This document shows positions 9,796 to 21,230 of a DNA stretch of 64,000 nucleotides, in pieces. Both the position numbers and the translations under genes were made by a program. The DNA lies in contig OY855905.1 of NCBI GenBank assembly GCA_963693305.1, forward strand, positions 37,463,637-37,527,636. Reading direction: 5' to 3'. The DNA is from Meandrina meandrites (lineage: Eukaryota; Cnidaria; Anthozoa; Scleractinia; Meandrinidae). Position 1 is the stretch's first letter. Each line of letters begins with the position of its first letter. The notes beneath the pieces are model-generated. The model did no database searches. It was given only the letters and a program-made list of their open reading frames with translations, and was not told the origin of the DNA.

Positions 9796-12700
9796 CTGTA
9801 ACAAAAAAAATTCAAATACATAAGTGAGCAACAAGGAAAGGGGAAACAAAGAACAGTTCCTCTTTCTCTACATTTAAAATACATGGTTGTGGATCAGTGG
9901 CATCCACAGAGATTAAGCTTCTATTAAGTCTAGACGTAAAATATGGATGCGTTTTCGGTTTTGTTTGGGACATATTTTTCCTAGCACCATTTAGCTTAAC
10001 AATATAGAAACCAACATGGGCCCCCTATAAAGATGGCTTTTGAAATTGAGCTTGATGTCACTGAAAAGTGAGGTATAACCAAACTTTACTCAGTTTCAAA
10101 GCACTGTGCCACTAACAAGCAAGTAACTTCAATTAACTAATTAGAAAAAATAGCAGGTATATCCAATGGTATGCAGGGGAAGAAGAGAACAAGTAAAATA
10201 ATACTTGGCTCTGGTTTTTGTTTGGTAAAATAAAAGTGTTTACCTTAACTGTCCTAGGAGAAGGAAGAAAAAAGAAAATAGTCCAAGAAGGGTTTACCCT
10301 GCCAGCTGAGTTTATTATTGACCGAATTTTAAAGAAGAATTAATCTGGTTAAACGTTTCGTTTCCAAGTTTGACCTTTGAACTGCAGTTACTTTATTAAA
10401 TATGAATGAAATTCGACTTATAGCTTGAAATGAGATGCCGAAAACTAAGTTTGATCATGTTTTTTTAACGCGGTGACAAAAGATCATTAGTGTCATCCTT
10501 AATTGCTCTGATTAAGTTTCAGTAGACAAAAAATCCATGGCTTCCAAGAAGTTCCTTTTCAATTCATTCAGCATGATTTTCTCCATAACAAAAAGAGTAG
10601 AATTTGTTTATAGATATTGTTCATTGGTAAAAAGACAGGACCTATAAATTTTCTGATAATTCGTTTGCAACTGATTGTATTAATCTCAGTTTGTTAATGT
10701 ATGAATATTCACACCTATCCCAGTACAGGTAAATAAGTTTTGGCTGGTTTGAGTTTTGCTATCAATAAAATGTTAATAAGCTTTATGTTCCGAACAGTTG
10801 GTACTTTGATTTCTGGACTGCTTAAACAATTTGTCCTGTATGTAATAAACAGATAAATAAATAATGGCAATAGCCCCCGAGCGATTGAAAATAAACTTAG
10901 CTCGTATTTTCAAAAAGTGAACGGTTCCAGTAGTTGGGTCCATGCGATTAAGACAACATGATCGCAATAGAGGGAATGTGTTTAATCGAGGAAATAAATT
11001 AAATCAAAGGATTGTAGAGAACACGCAACTCAGCTAGAGGGTAACCCCGCAACGGACCAATCTTTCTCTCGGTTTACGCAAAAAATCAGGTTCCCTTCCT
11101 TTAGACTTGATGTATATAAAAACGTAAGGAAGACTATAGACGTATTAACTTAATACAGCCTATGTTTATTTCCATGCAAGTTGTTTGTTGCTCAAGCACT
11201 TCTTTCAAATTAAAAGTATAGCTTTTACTTCTTCGCTATTGTATACTTAACATCAAATAAATCCACAAGAGATAATTAAGAATAGTTATAAATCATAGCT
11301 TAATATACATGCAATTTATACTAGGATTTTCAAATTATCCCACTTTTTCATCTTTATAATAAACGGATGTCGCTAGAGTGAAATCATCGTCCATTCCTTG
11401 TAGAATCTCTTTATCTTGTGCCCATTTGTGAGAAGCTGTTTATATTCCGGTCGCAGGTTTCATAGCAATTGTTGACGTCACTCCATCCACCAATCTTGTT
11501 TATAAACGAATTATTACAAAATAAGCGGTGCAAAGAAGAAATTTGCTAAGTGTATTTGATTTTCTGAAGAGCCAGGAACAATTGGTTTTGAATTGATGAG
11601 ATAAATCGTGTTACATCATTTGCTTTAAAGCCATTCGCACCAAAAAACTAGGACAAAATAGGCACAAAGCAAATCGAGCAAATTGAAACATGGTCTAACT
11701 TACACCTTGGAAAGTTTACAGCAAATGGTTTTCAAAAACAAAAGAAGTCTTCCATTTCAAGCGCACAAGTTTACTAGCATCAAGCTTTTTCGCAATGTTA
11801 TTTTAGAGCACATTGACGCTGCGTATTCTCCTCACAGACGATTTTTAAAGGACAGCTTCCTCCACCGATTCTTCTTCAGGATGATTGAACCTGTTCCTTG
11901 GGCCCGCTCCCTTTTTACCGAGTGCTTCATCTCCATAGAAATCGCCATGGTAACCGCCAGGGTAATCGCCGTGATGATCGCCAATTTGCGGTAGAGGTGG
12001 AGGTGGTGGTATACTGATATGGTTACCTTTCAAACAACATTCATTTAAAACATGCATACAACTTCACTTCTACAGTCGAGGAACAAAAGCCGTTTCCGGC
12101 AAGTCTTTGTCGTTGAAACACGTGCTTTTGTTTTTCCGTATTTTATCATCAATCAAAGAGTTGCTCCGAAAGTTGTCACGTCATCATGTCGTGATCAGTT
12201 GCTTAACAACTTCCGCGAAACCAAAATTGCTGTCTCAGCTCGGCCTTGCCATCAACTGGTACTTTTCTCCCCGACTGTCAAAGTGATATTAACACTAACT
12301 TGAGAAAGAGGAGACTGTTAAAGAGTTATAGTCTGGACTTACAAAGACATGTTATGTGTGCGCTGGAAAACTTTAGCTCAGTTTAAACATTATATCAAAA
12401 TCGAACACGGACTACATGAAAAATATACCTGGAAGACACATTTTTGCCAAAGTGTCGATCTCAGCCTTGTTCAGAGCGTAGTTGTAGATTCTGAATTCAT
12501 CGATAAATCCCATGAGAGGACGGCCGGCCTTGTGGTCACCGACCCCAGTACGCGACAGCCAATCCCGTGAGAGCAGTCCTCCGCCGATGGTCATGTTACG
12601 CAGCTCACCGTTGACATAAATCTTGGACTTGCCAGTGGCTGAGTCGTAGGTGCCTGCAATGTGAGTCCACTGATCTGGAAAAGAAGAGACAGCAAATTAG

Positions 12701-15700
12701 ATGGATGGAGTGTTACACCAAAGATGTTTCACAGGTGGGGTGGGGTGGGAAGAAAAGTAAGTGTTATTTTAGGCTTTACGTAAACGTCTGCTTGAGGACG
12801 AATGAATGGAGATTTTTGAAAATTGAAACTTCATAAGGTGGTATAAGAAATCAAAATTTGTATGCATTATTTGTCTTATTTGATTGAGCGATCCCTCTGA
12901 AGTGATGTGTAGCATAGAGATCTTGTTTACCATAACTTAATCCATTTCCTTGTCTTGTTTTGTAGTTGGTTTTTCTTTTTCTTTTATTATTTCATGACAC
13001 AACAAATTTGTTTCTATAAGGAAATCATGTGGTTTTAGAATCTCCGTTCTCTGTAGATAAGTAACCCTTGACCTTGACCTAGCAAGGCACTGACCTTTCT
13101 GGACTTGCTTTCCCTCAGCGGTGCAACTGAAAATGATGTGCTGGGTTTCATTCCTGTGGAACCAACGCACAGAACCATAGTTGACCTCGAAGTGGAACTG
13201 ACCGCACTGGTGACTGATGCCAATGGTATCAAACACTGATCGGCTACCTTCGATGTCCTTCAAGTTAATGAAAGCAGCTACTGTTATCCCCTCTCTGGGT
13301 TTGCCCTGAAAGGTGTCCCCGTGGAAAAGAATATCGCCACAGTAGGTATAAGCTGCGTTTCCACATTTGCTTTGAGGAAAGTTCACAACAATGGCACCGT
13401 CCTGCATGTAGCCATTATTCTCGTAGCCAGAGGAGTCTTCAACCACGTTTCCCTTGGTGGTATTGAACTGTATGTGTAGTACGAGGCGCTCTGTTATGGA
13501 AAAGAATCACTTTAGTGACATTTCTAACGCCTTCATTCAGCATCAAAACTCTTTTTACTGTTTTTCATGCACTCTCTAGAATCCTCCTTTGGGGAATTTG
13601 ATTTTAAATCGCTAATTTTTGCTGAAATAATTCCTTTTCTCAGGACGACCTGCCACTCTGAGATCTTCAACTCTTCACCTCCGTGATGCGTGATTAATGG
13701 TACAGCAACTGAGCTTTGAAATCACTGGAAGCGTGCATAACAACAGAAAGGGCCTTATTTTCCCCCCGTTAGGACTTGTGATAATCCGCAGCAAATGTAT
13801 AGAAAGTGCTCTTGCAGGTATGATGTGTATACTTACTGTCGGGGGCCATGTTAGAAGAAGATGAACTGGGCACCATGCTAGGAATTCCCTGCTTTTTGGA
13901 TAAGAACTGGCCGGGTTTGGGATGCCGACATGAAGCCAGTGCACCTGTGATGAAATGTACAATCGAAATTAACCAGAGATCACATTAAATGGTGAGGCAA
14001 AGAATGTTGCATGCATGTTGCATCCATTCACCCACTCGAAACTCTTTGTCAATGGCGTTTTCGCACTCCAAAGCTAGTCTTGACATATACAACATGGACA
14101 ACTTGACAACAAAGCTTGCAGATGTTCAGTTTTATTCAAACTAAATTAGCTCTGGGACGAAGCAAGAACCTTCAGTTGAAAGAGTTTCGGATGGTAGCTT
14201 TAGTATTAAGATGATGATGTTGATACTTTTTTGGTCAGTTGGCTTTTTTGTCTACTTGTCCATTTCTACGAGAGGCACAGTAAACGATTGGAAGGGAGAA
14301 AAACGGCACAAACAAAATTTTATTATTTTTTTTTATTTGCGCTGTTGTTAGAGTTTCCGCATTATTGTTTTTATTTTGTCTGAAAAAGTCAGCAAATTAT
14401 CAGAATTCATGGCGAGTTATACCTTGGCAATTAAATTATGCTCTTTGGTTGAATTTCAACACCTATGAAAAAGCTTCATTGGAAAGGTGTTAAGGAAAAA
14501 AACTTGTAAATATGGCGTAAGCACGTGTTCGCCAACATTACGACTTTGACCTGCAAAGGTCAGCAGTCTTGACCATTACGTCACGGAGTGTGATTTTTAG
14601 AAGCAGGTAACGGTATTGTTTAAAAATCATGAAATCATCCGCCAATGATTCTGCTTGTCAACTGAAAATAATAATTCCTCCTATCCATCAATTTAACGTT
14701 ACCAAAAACAATTTCCCTGTTATGAAAACAACGCTATTTTGAGGGAAGCTTTCTAATTGCTGCAAGTAAAAGTACTATACTGAAAATTAACAGGTTTTTT
14801 GGTCCACTGTAAGCCATGAAATTGGTGAATCCTGGCAACGAATGTGCATACAATCATCATAAGACTATTATCGACCTACTGAACTGTTTCTAAAAATTCT
14901 TCAAATGTAAATTCAAAGCTCTTGCTTAGCGTCTGAACGTCGCAATACGTTCTAGAAATATGAACTGTCATTTTGCAGAGTTCATGAATCTCCACAACGC
15001 AAAATCTTTATCACAAACCTAGTCAGTAAAAATCAAAATAAGTATCGCCCAACTCCCAATTCCACTGCATACGTGAAACGGAATTGAAGTTCTTAAGCCA
15101 GAATCCACTTCACGTCAACTCCAGAATTTACAAACGTTTCTTAGCTGTATGATGATCGCCGTCATCGCCTACTTATTTCATCTATACCCGAGGCTTCCAG
15201 GCCAGGATGAACTCATTCCTAGCTTATATTTTTCAAGGTTTAATCGACAGAACGATTAATAAACCCATTTTATAATATAAACAGTTTTAGTTTTAGTTAC
15301 AGCCGTGTTGGTGTGTACAAAAGGAAACAGAAAACGTTAAGATACTTTTATGGCAAGATCTTTGACGTCTTCTGCTAAATTGAATTCTTTTCACTCTGCG
15401 CAATGTGCAGGTACCTAGATTTTGTGAAATCGCGTTTTAGTCTTCAACTGCTATTTACAAGCCACTGAGATATACGTAAGGGAGTTAATAGACCGTTTTA
15501 TAAACAATATCATTACAGTTAAGAAACGGTATCCAATAAACGAAGCCTTCAATCGAATTGGCTAAAAGTACTATTGTCAGTCAGGTTTAGAATTTATAGC
15601 CCTCGAATATAATGTTCCATAAATGATATATTTCCTCGCTCAGTCGATGGCTAAAGGTGCTACATTACTAACGGATCTTTGAAATAAATCTATTTAAGGA

Positions 15701-16022
15701 TATGGATCAAGTAGAAAGCACATTCCAGTCAAAGGCCATCGGAATTTCGACCACATTCCTATTCGCATAAAACAAACCAACTTCCCAACGAAAAAAATGA
15801 CAAAAAGAGTTACTCGGTGGACAGGAGACCTAATCTATAATTCGCGTCGTTCGTCTCAACAAATTCCTAGACGAGCGCATGTTGTTATTTTATTACAAGA
15901 CATCGATAACTGGTAAATACAAAATATATTAAATGAGCGAGCCATTCCACAGGAAATATAGCTACAGCAGTACTTACCACTTATGGTTAATGCTAAAACG
16001 AAGACAAGTCTCTCCATCCTTC
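9560..16022 (-). CDS. Secreted single-LamG-domain protein with two alternative last exons
   Basis: Exons on the minus strand: 15978-16022 (ATG at 16015-16017), 13837-13944, 13095-13490, 12429-12674, then either 11845-12026 (5a) or 9560-9795 (5b). All junctions are phase 1 with GT/AG sites, giving 323 or 341 residues. Residues 1-17 are a signal peptide (MERLVFVLALTISGALA, cut before SC). A linker follows, then one LamG/concanavalin A-like domain (about 50-261) with VRWFHRNE, LLSRDW and GFIDEFRIYNYA motifs. A cysteine lies near each end (SKCGN, KMCLP), probably bonded. The tails are low-complexity: P/G/H-rich (5a) or Thr/Pro-rich (5b). Such domains bind glycans or proteins; the ligand is unknown. 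A TTTTTTTAG acceptor sits directly before the start codon, so an untranslated 5' exon further up is likely. Donor-like sites near 16464 and 16633 are candidates. Confidence 0.85.
9796..11150. other. Intron sequence between the two last exons
   Basis: AT-rich sequence without coding signal. It separates the duplicated 3' UTR of exon 5a from exon 5b. No clear mobile element was seen in it. Confidence 0.5.
11165..11170 (-). terminator. Poly(A) signal for proximal last exon 5a
   Basis: AATAAA on the minus strand, about 680 bp below the exon 5a stop, at the position equivalent to the signal below exon 5b. Confidence 0.6.
11845..12026 (-). CDS. Last exon 5a (proximal) of the single-LamG gene
   Basis: The acceptor is TTGTTTGAAAG, with a weaker pyrimidine tract than exon 5b, and it keeps phase 1. 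It encodes NHISIPPPPPLPQ, a His/Gly/Asp/Tyr-rich stretch (DHHGDYPGGYHGD), GKKGAGP, then EEESVEEAVL and stop TAA at 11845-11847. The His/Asp-rich stretch is absent from 5b and might bind metal, which is inference. After the stop the frame continues as KSSVRRIRSVNVL then TAA, clearly matching the real end of exon 5b, so this copy was shortened by a gained stop codon. Confidence 0.82.
12027..15977 (-). other. Introns of the single-LamG gene
   Basis: Introns lie at 12027-12428, 12675-13094, 13491-13836 and 13945-15977. The last is about 2 kb and AT-rich, with no repeat or hidden exon that I can identify. Confidence 0.6.
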
Positions 16023-18960
16023 CTAAAAAAAAACAAAAGAAATTTCAAAATTGTATCAATCAAACAGACAAATGTTTTGCCTTTCTACAGAAAAACAAAA
16101 CTTAATTACCAACTGGTATAATACTCGATCGAAAGTCAAATTGTTATGAAGAATTAAGATAAATATTGACTAACAATAGCCTGTCTGTCGTCGTGCTGTA
16201 AACGCCGTATAAGCACGCTGCTCGGTGGTATCGACTACAAGAGCTGATACCTGTCTTCTTGCAATGTTTAGAGTGTGAGAGGTTAAGTACGATTTACAGT
16301 TACGTCAGTGTAAAAATCCTGTTTCTATAACCACGAAGATTTCCGCAAAGAACAACACGGATACTTGTAACAGGTAAAGAACAGGTTGAAACCAAAACTT
16401 ATCACAAGCCATGTACTACATGGGGAGATATACAAAAACAGAACGCGGACGATTCCGAGTTGATCTTACCTTGCGAAACAACCAAACCCCAAAAAAGTCC
16501 TTGTCGAACTTTGTTGATGGAACCAAAATGGTTTACAAGTTTCTGGTTTCCTTATTTTGACGTGTCTTATCTGGGAGTCTTATTTAATCAACTACACATT
16601 CCAAAGTCATGACCCGGGCATTCCCTCACTTACCTTGCATGAATATTTCACAGCAAATGTCAAGAAAGGTGTCGCTCGCTGAAAGAGAAAATTATCTCCA
16701 AAACTCTCGTTAAAAAATTGAAAAGGGGGCAATATAGCAGTTAAGTTTTCGCAGACATCACTTAGCGGCTTAAATTTTTGTTCTACTATCTTTGGCGGTT
16801 CTTGTCAGCGGTGCGTTCAGAAATTACACGGTGTGGGTTAAACCACTCAGAAATTTTCTTAACTAACAAGGAGCGACAAATTGTTGATGCCACCAGTTAA
16901 ATACTCTTTATGAAGTAGCCGCCTTTGTTCTTTCAAACAAATGAGAAATACTGCACACGCGGAACAACAACTTTGCTGAACTAAAGTGGTGAAATAGAAA
17001 ACAGTTTACAAGAAAACAACGCGATGTCGTTAAGGTTTCTCTTGAATTTTGGCAGCACCGACCAGCTGCTGCAGTTATTAATTTTTCAGACGTTTTTCGA
17101 TGTGTTCTTCATTTCATTTCGTTCTTTTTACGCTTTCAGTAAAGCAGATGTGTCTCAGATCTCTTGATTGCTGTTTGATCTTGAAATCTGGAGTTAGGCT
17201 AGTGCAAAGCTACACTTCAGCCAACTTGCAATAAACTAAATCACTGACTGTTCAGTGATTCCAAACAGGTTGTTTACAATATGAGCAGGTAGGTCATGAA
17301 CCGATCCGGTTTGTAGAAAAGGTTTTTAGCTCTTTCAATAACTTTGGTCAACGGATATTCTAATTCCTATGTGTTCGATACCATTCTGTGCGTTAGTTTT
17401 GTGACTAAACACAGCCGGTAAGCCGGGATTCTCAATTGGGATATGCACGTGGCCTTTTGCTCAAGGATTTTAAAGTTTTCCTTTAAATCTGTTCAAGTCC
17501 CTGATTTTAAAATCACTGAATTAAATAAAATAATGATGGTTAATAAAAGTGCTAGAAAATAGAACTAGTGAGAGCTGAACCGTTATTAAACCAGGATAGG
17601 TTCAGGAGAGTTTTTTTTTTCTTGTTTTGCAAGTTGCTGGTTGACTGCTTTACTAAACCACTCTTGCGCGTACGACACCTATAGATTCGTGTGAGAGTCG
17701 GTTGCGTTCCCGATGTCATAACTTACCTGGAACTTATCTGACCTTCTCTCTCTTTTAGCGCCTTTCATTATTTTCATCAAACAATGCTTTCGTCTGGATT
17801 AAAAGAAACAACACAGTTTGATTTGCAAACTTGGATGCTGGTTTCTTTGTTGGCCACAACGACTTAGCCGCCATATTGCAGGCCAGGTCGCTCATTCATA
17901 TCTATGGTTTATACCAATGAGACAGTGTCAACAGTGGCCAGATAGGATTCTTCGTGGCAAACGGTTTGAATTAAGGACTAGAAATATTCAGTATTTTGAG
18001 GCAGGGAAGAAAAGATCTAATTGTAAGATTTTGAAGCCACAATGCATTTTCAGTAAGTGATGCTTAAGAATTTTTTCATACTTATCTTGCGTATAAGTTT
18101 GGAGAGCACAAAAAAGCAGTAATAGTAATAATATACGCAGGTTTTTACTGTTATCCGATTTTGGCTGTATCGATACATGTTTAAACCAATCGCACGCGCG
18201 AGAATTATTTGATGGATTATATATAATTTGGGTTACAAATAAATAAATAAATAAATAAATAAAGACGTTGTATAGCAATTTGTGTTAACCTTGTGTGTAA
18301 AAAATGTTCATAAAAAAGTGCTCAATTCAGTTGATTCGAGACGTTTCAGGAATAACCCCTTCATCAGTCGTGGATGCTTTAGCGGTTAGCCTGGAATCAC
18401 TTCACTTGAACTTTTATATTACGTTGATTAAAAAAAACTGTTCAGCAAGGCAGAGACAGTGATAAATCATATTTTTTTCTTGTTTTATTGTTTATTTATC
18501 TCCTAGTCTTTGGCTTATTTGACAAACGCACGAAATGTGTTAGCTTTTTACCTACAAGTAAGTAGTAAATCTACTCTGATATATATATTTTGCGCGCAAC
18601 AGTCAACTTTCACAAAGTTCTTGTATAGTATTATAGTAAACAAATTATTTTTGGTGTAAATCCTTAAAATAGGCGATATAAATACTCTTAATTGACCATT
18701 TGAAGCTTACGCCTTTATACATTCTCTGCGTTCGATCCCAGTGACCCATGAACCTGGAGGTTATCCCGTTTTCCGTAGCGTTGGCGACTACGAGTATTTC
18801 TGACCATCTCTACTCCCCCCGGGATGAGATGTTAGTCTATTAAATTCGCTGGTACGCATTTATACACCTGGGTGGAGAAGACACTGTGAGAGTGAAGTGT
18901 CTTGCACCAGGACACAACACAGAGACACCGAACATGCCCCATAGAAAATTGAAAAGTCAA
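16023..18960. other. Upstream region of the single-LamG gene
   Basis: It probably contains the untranslated first exon and promoter of the LamG gene, but no site can be fixed from sequence. A simple (AAAT)n run lies at about 18236-18262. No protein gene recognised. Confidence 0.4.
18720..18960. repeat. Possible retroelement 3' remnant
   Basis: The stretch GAGAGTGAAGTGTCTTGCACC then AGGACACAACACAGAG resembles a motif often seen in animal SINE and LINE tails. It ends at a C20 run. The call is from memory of the motif and has no target duplication to support it. Confidence 0.3.
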
Positions 18961-18980
18961 CCCCCCCCCCCCCCCCCCCC
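18961..18980. repeat. C20 homopolymer
   Basis: Twenty consecutive C, one of six C runs or interrupted C tracts with at least 18 C in this window. Confidence 0.95.
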
Positions 18981-19496
18981 ACTCCCAACACCTCCCCACA
19001 GGAGTACGTCTGAGCCCTGAGGTTCATTTAAGGGGAAGCTTTTTCCTTGATGAGTGATAAGTGTCACTGCATGACCGACCAATAGCCCACTTCCTGCATG
19101 GCAATCATGCTCCTTGCCTGTCACATTTTGGGGCTCTCTTCGTAAACCATTCATACCGCTGGGATATCCCTGTTACGTATATTACGCATTCTATTGTATT
19201 ACTTTATATTGTAAAATGATTTAAGGTACATATCAATCTTTTAATATTTTATATCCGTTCTGTTGTTTATTATTTTCAATATATCAGGAAAGTATACCTG
19301 CTAATGTAGTAATACTAAATGACACAATTTAAAGCGAGCATTGGACATTGACTTGAACGCCTTTTTCCGTTTGCAAGACACACGTGACTAATATGAGTGC
19401 TAATATGTATGCATATATTGTTCAGTGGTGTCTACTTACTAAGTCGTAAAACAGTTGTTATACCTGCAAGGTTACATGCTTTTTAAAGGGACACTG

Positions 19497-19870
19497 TCAC
19501 GGACATTTTTTGGCTTTTTTAGTAAAACGGCACCAAAATTACGACTTAGTACTTTCAACCATGCAGGAAATGCTCCTAGAACGTAAAGAGAATCATACCT
19601 AGCAAATTATTTAAAGCAGAGGGTGACCGTAAATAGTTTTCATTAATTTTTCCAAACCACAAGGACAGAACTTGAAAAAGTCAGGCTGACTTTTTTCAAG
19701 TTGAGATCAAAAGCTCCCGATGGTATCACAGTGATATCACTCTATATTTAGCTTCAGTACACTGGTATAGTAATTTTAAGAAAACTTAACCACTGCTAAT
19801 AGGTTTCCAATGGTGTAAACATGTTTTTGGGCTATTCAATTTTTGAAGTTATTCTCGTGACATTATCCCT
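19497..19870. mobile_element. MITE, piggyBac-like (TTAA flanks)
   Basis: The ends AGGGACACTGTCACG and CGTGACATTATCCCT are imperfect inverted repeats flanked by TTAA at 19493-19496 and 19871-19874. The 374-bp interior is non-coding. It lies just below the 3' end of the GPCR gene. Confidence 0.72.
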
Positions 19871-20039
19871 TTAATGACCCAATTACTTAAATAATCTAGA
19901 GAAACTGCTTTCAATTCTCCCTTTGCTTTCGCCATCTTTGTTCAGGCTAATAGACTAACCCGTTGCAATTCAAGTTGTTTTGGTCAGTCTTCTCTACAGT
20001 CCTTCCTTTCTAAATGTTCAGTTTAAACTAAACAATGGT

Positions 20040-21230
20040 TTAAAACTGATGTTCATCCTCGCCCCTAGCCTCCTCATAACTTTTCTTGCTGCAGTTTCGT
20101 TTGGACAAAGCGTTCTCACTCCTCAGAACAGAAGGCACCGTCTGTTGTCGAGAAGACGAAGAGCTTGCTACTCTTTGAGGAAGAAAACTTGACAGCTTCG
20201 AACAGCAGCATCTGGCCAGCACCCTTTTAAACCCCTGGCGGTAGTTTTCACTGAAGATGGCGTAAAGCGCTGGATTGATAGCACAACTGGCACGCATGAG
20301 TATCTCACACGTGAAGTAAAGTGATTCAGAAATCACAACGTTTTGATAGTAGTACATAAAGGTAGCGATCTGTAATGGTAACCAGGATATGATAAACACA
20401 ACTACTACCGTGATGAGCATTTTCACAACCTTCCTCCTTGAATTGCGCCGCTTCAGTAGATTCTTGGATTCCTCTCTTTCAGTTTCTCCAGGTGCCTTCA
20501 TGTACCACAGATGGCGACAAATTGCCGTGTATAACACAGTTATTACACAGATCGGAAGACAAAACACCACTGAAAATAACACCAGCGCATAGGTCTTTTT
20601 CGCAGTTTCATTGTCAAATGCTGGCTCCCAGTTTTCGTCGCAGGTCAAACCGCTCCCGTCGTCATTTTCAATCACTCGTAATGAAAACAGCATTGGCGTT
20701 GCCACGGCAATGGATGTTAACCAGATGACGGTCACGATCCAGTTAAAGACACGTTTGTTGATGATGCGTTTCAGCGGCATCAGAATGGCGAAGAATCGAT
20801 CGAAAGCGATGGCAGCTAAAGTGAGGACCGAAACGGGAACAAGCATATACTGACCGAAATTAACAACCTGGCAGAAGAAGATGCTGAGCCCGCGGCTACT
20901 CATAGCCCAGCTGTACCCTTCAAATATCATGACGAACAAGGGGGGCATGGCAACTAAGGTGTAGAGTATATCTGCGCATGCCATGTTCACGATTAGGAAA
21001 TTGGTTACAGTGCGCATGCGTAGACTCTGCAGGACGACACATATCACCAAGGAGTTTCCGAAAAACGATCCTATCATTACCAATACGGACGCCACTGTCT
21101 TGATGATCTGAATTGAGACATTTGTTGGTGGCATTTCCGATGTGCCGTCGGATATATTTGGGGATATCCCACTTGAGTTATTCATTCTCCCTCTGTAGAA
21201 TAAAAACATTTGACCAAAAATGTCATTCAT
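20040..21230 (-). CDS. Class A (rhodopsin-type) G-protein-coupled receptor, peptide-receptor-like
   Basis: A single-exon gene of 396 residues from the first ATG; a second ATG at 21185 is an alternative start. The N-terminus has N-glycosylation sites (NNSS, NISD, NVSI). Seven hydrophobic helices follow. Class A landmarks: GN in TM1 (58-59), the TM2 Asp in NMACAD (87), Cys120 at the start of TM3 pairing with Cys197 in loop 2, DRF in place of DRY (144-146), SWLP in TM6 (282-285), NPALY in TM7 (319-323), and CCC after helix 8 (341-343), a likely palmitoylation site. The long basic third loop suits G-protein coupling at the plasma membrane. Overall it looks like the intronless neuropeptide-type receptors expanded in cnidarians; the ligand cannot be assigned. 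Its neighbours are unrelated genes. Confidence 0.9.
   Translation of the reverse strand: MNDIFGQMFLFYRGRMNNSSGISPNISDGTSEMPPTNVSIQIIKTVASVLVMIGSFFGNSLVICVVLQSLRMRTVTNFLIVNMACADILYTLVAMPPLFVMIFEGYSWAMSSRGLSIFFCQVVNFGQYMLVPVSVLTLAAIAFDRFFAILMPLKRIINKRVFNWIVTVIWLTSIAVATPMLFSLRVIENDDGSGLTCDENWEPAFDNETAKKTYALVLFSVVFCLPICVITVLYTAICRHLWYMKAPGETEREESKNLLKRRNSRRKVVKMLITVVVVFIISWLPLQIATFMYYYQNVVISESLYFTCEILMRASCAINPALYAIFSENYRQGFKRVLARCCCSKLSSFLPQRVASSSSSRQQTVPSVLRSENALSKRNCSKKSYEEARGEDEHQF

Larger units (their letters stand above)
11151..12026 (-). repeat. Duplicated last-exon unit, proximal copy (partner 8835-9795)
   Basis: Exon 5a plus its 3' UTR matches exon 5b plus its 3' UTR in the same order. 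Shared landmarks include TAATACAGCC, GTTTATT, TTTCTTTCAAA/ACTTCTTTCAAATT, a central TTGACGTCACT and the coding EESVEEAVL segment. The copies are diverged by many substitutions and small indels, so the duplication is old. Each copy carries its own poly(A) signal. Confidence 0.8.

Noticed and set aside
9604..9884. Pro-rich or Gly-rich frames at 9604-9884
   Set aside because: Other-frame readings of last exon 5b; the exon frame is fixed by phase-1 joining to exon 4.
20389..20853. Plus-strand frames within the GPCR gene
   Set aside because: Antisense shadows of the receptor; no domain of their own.
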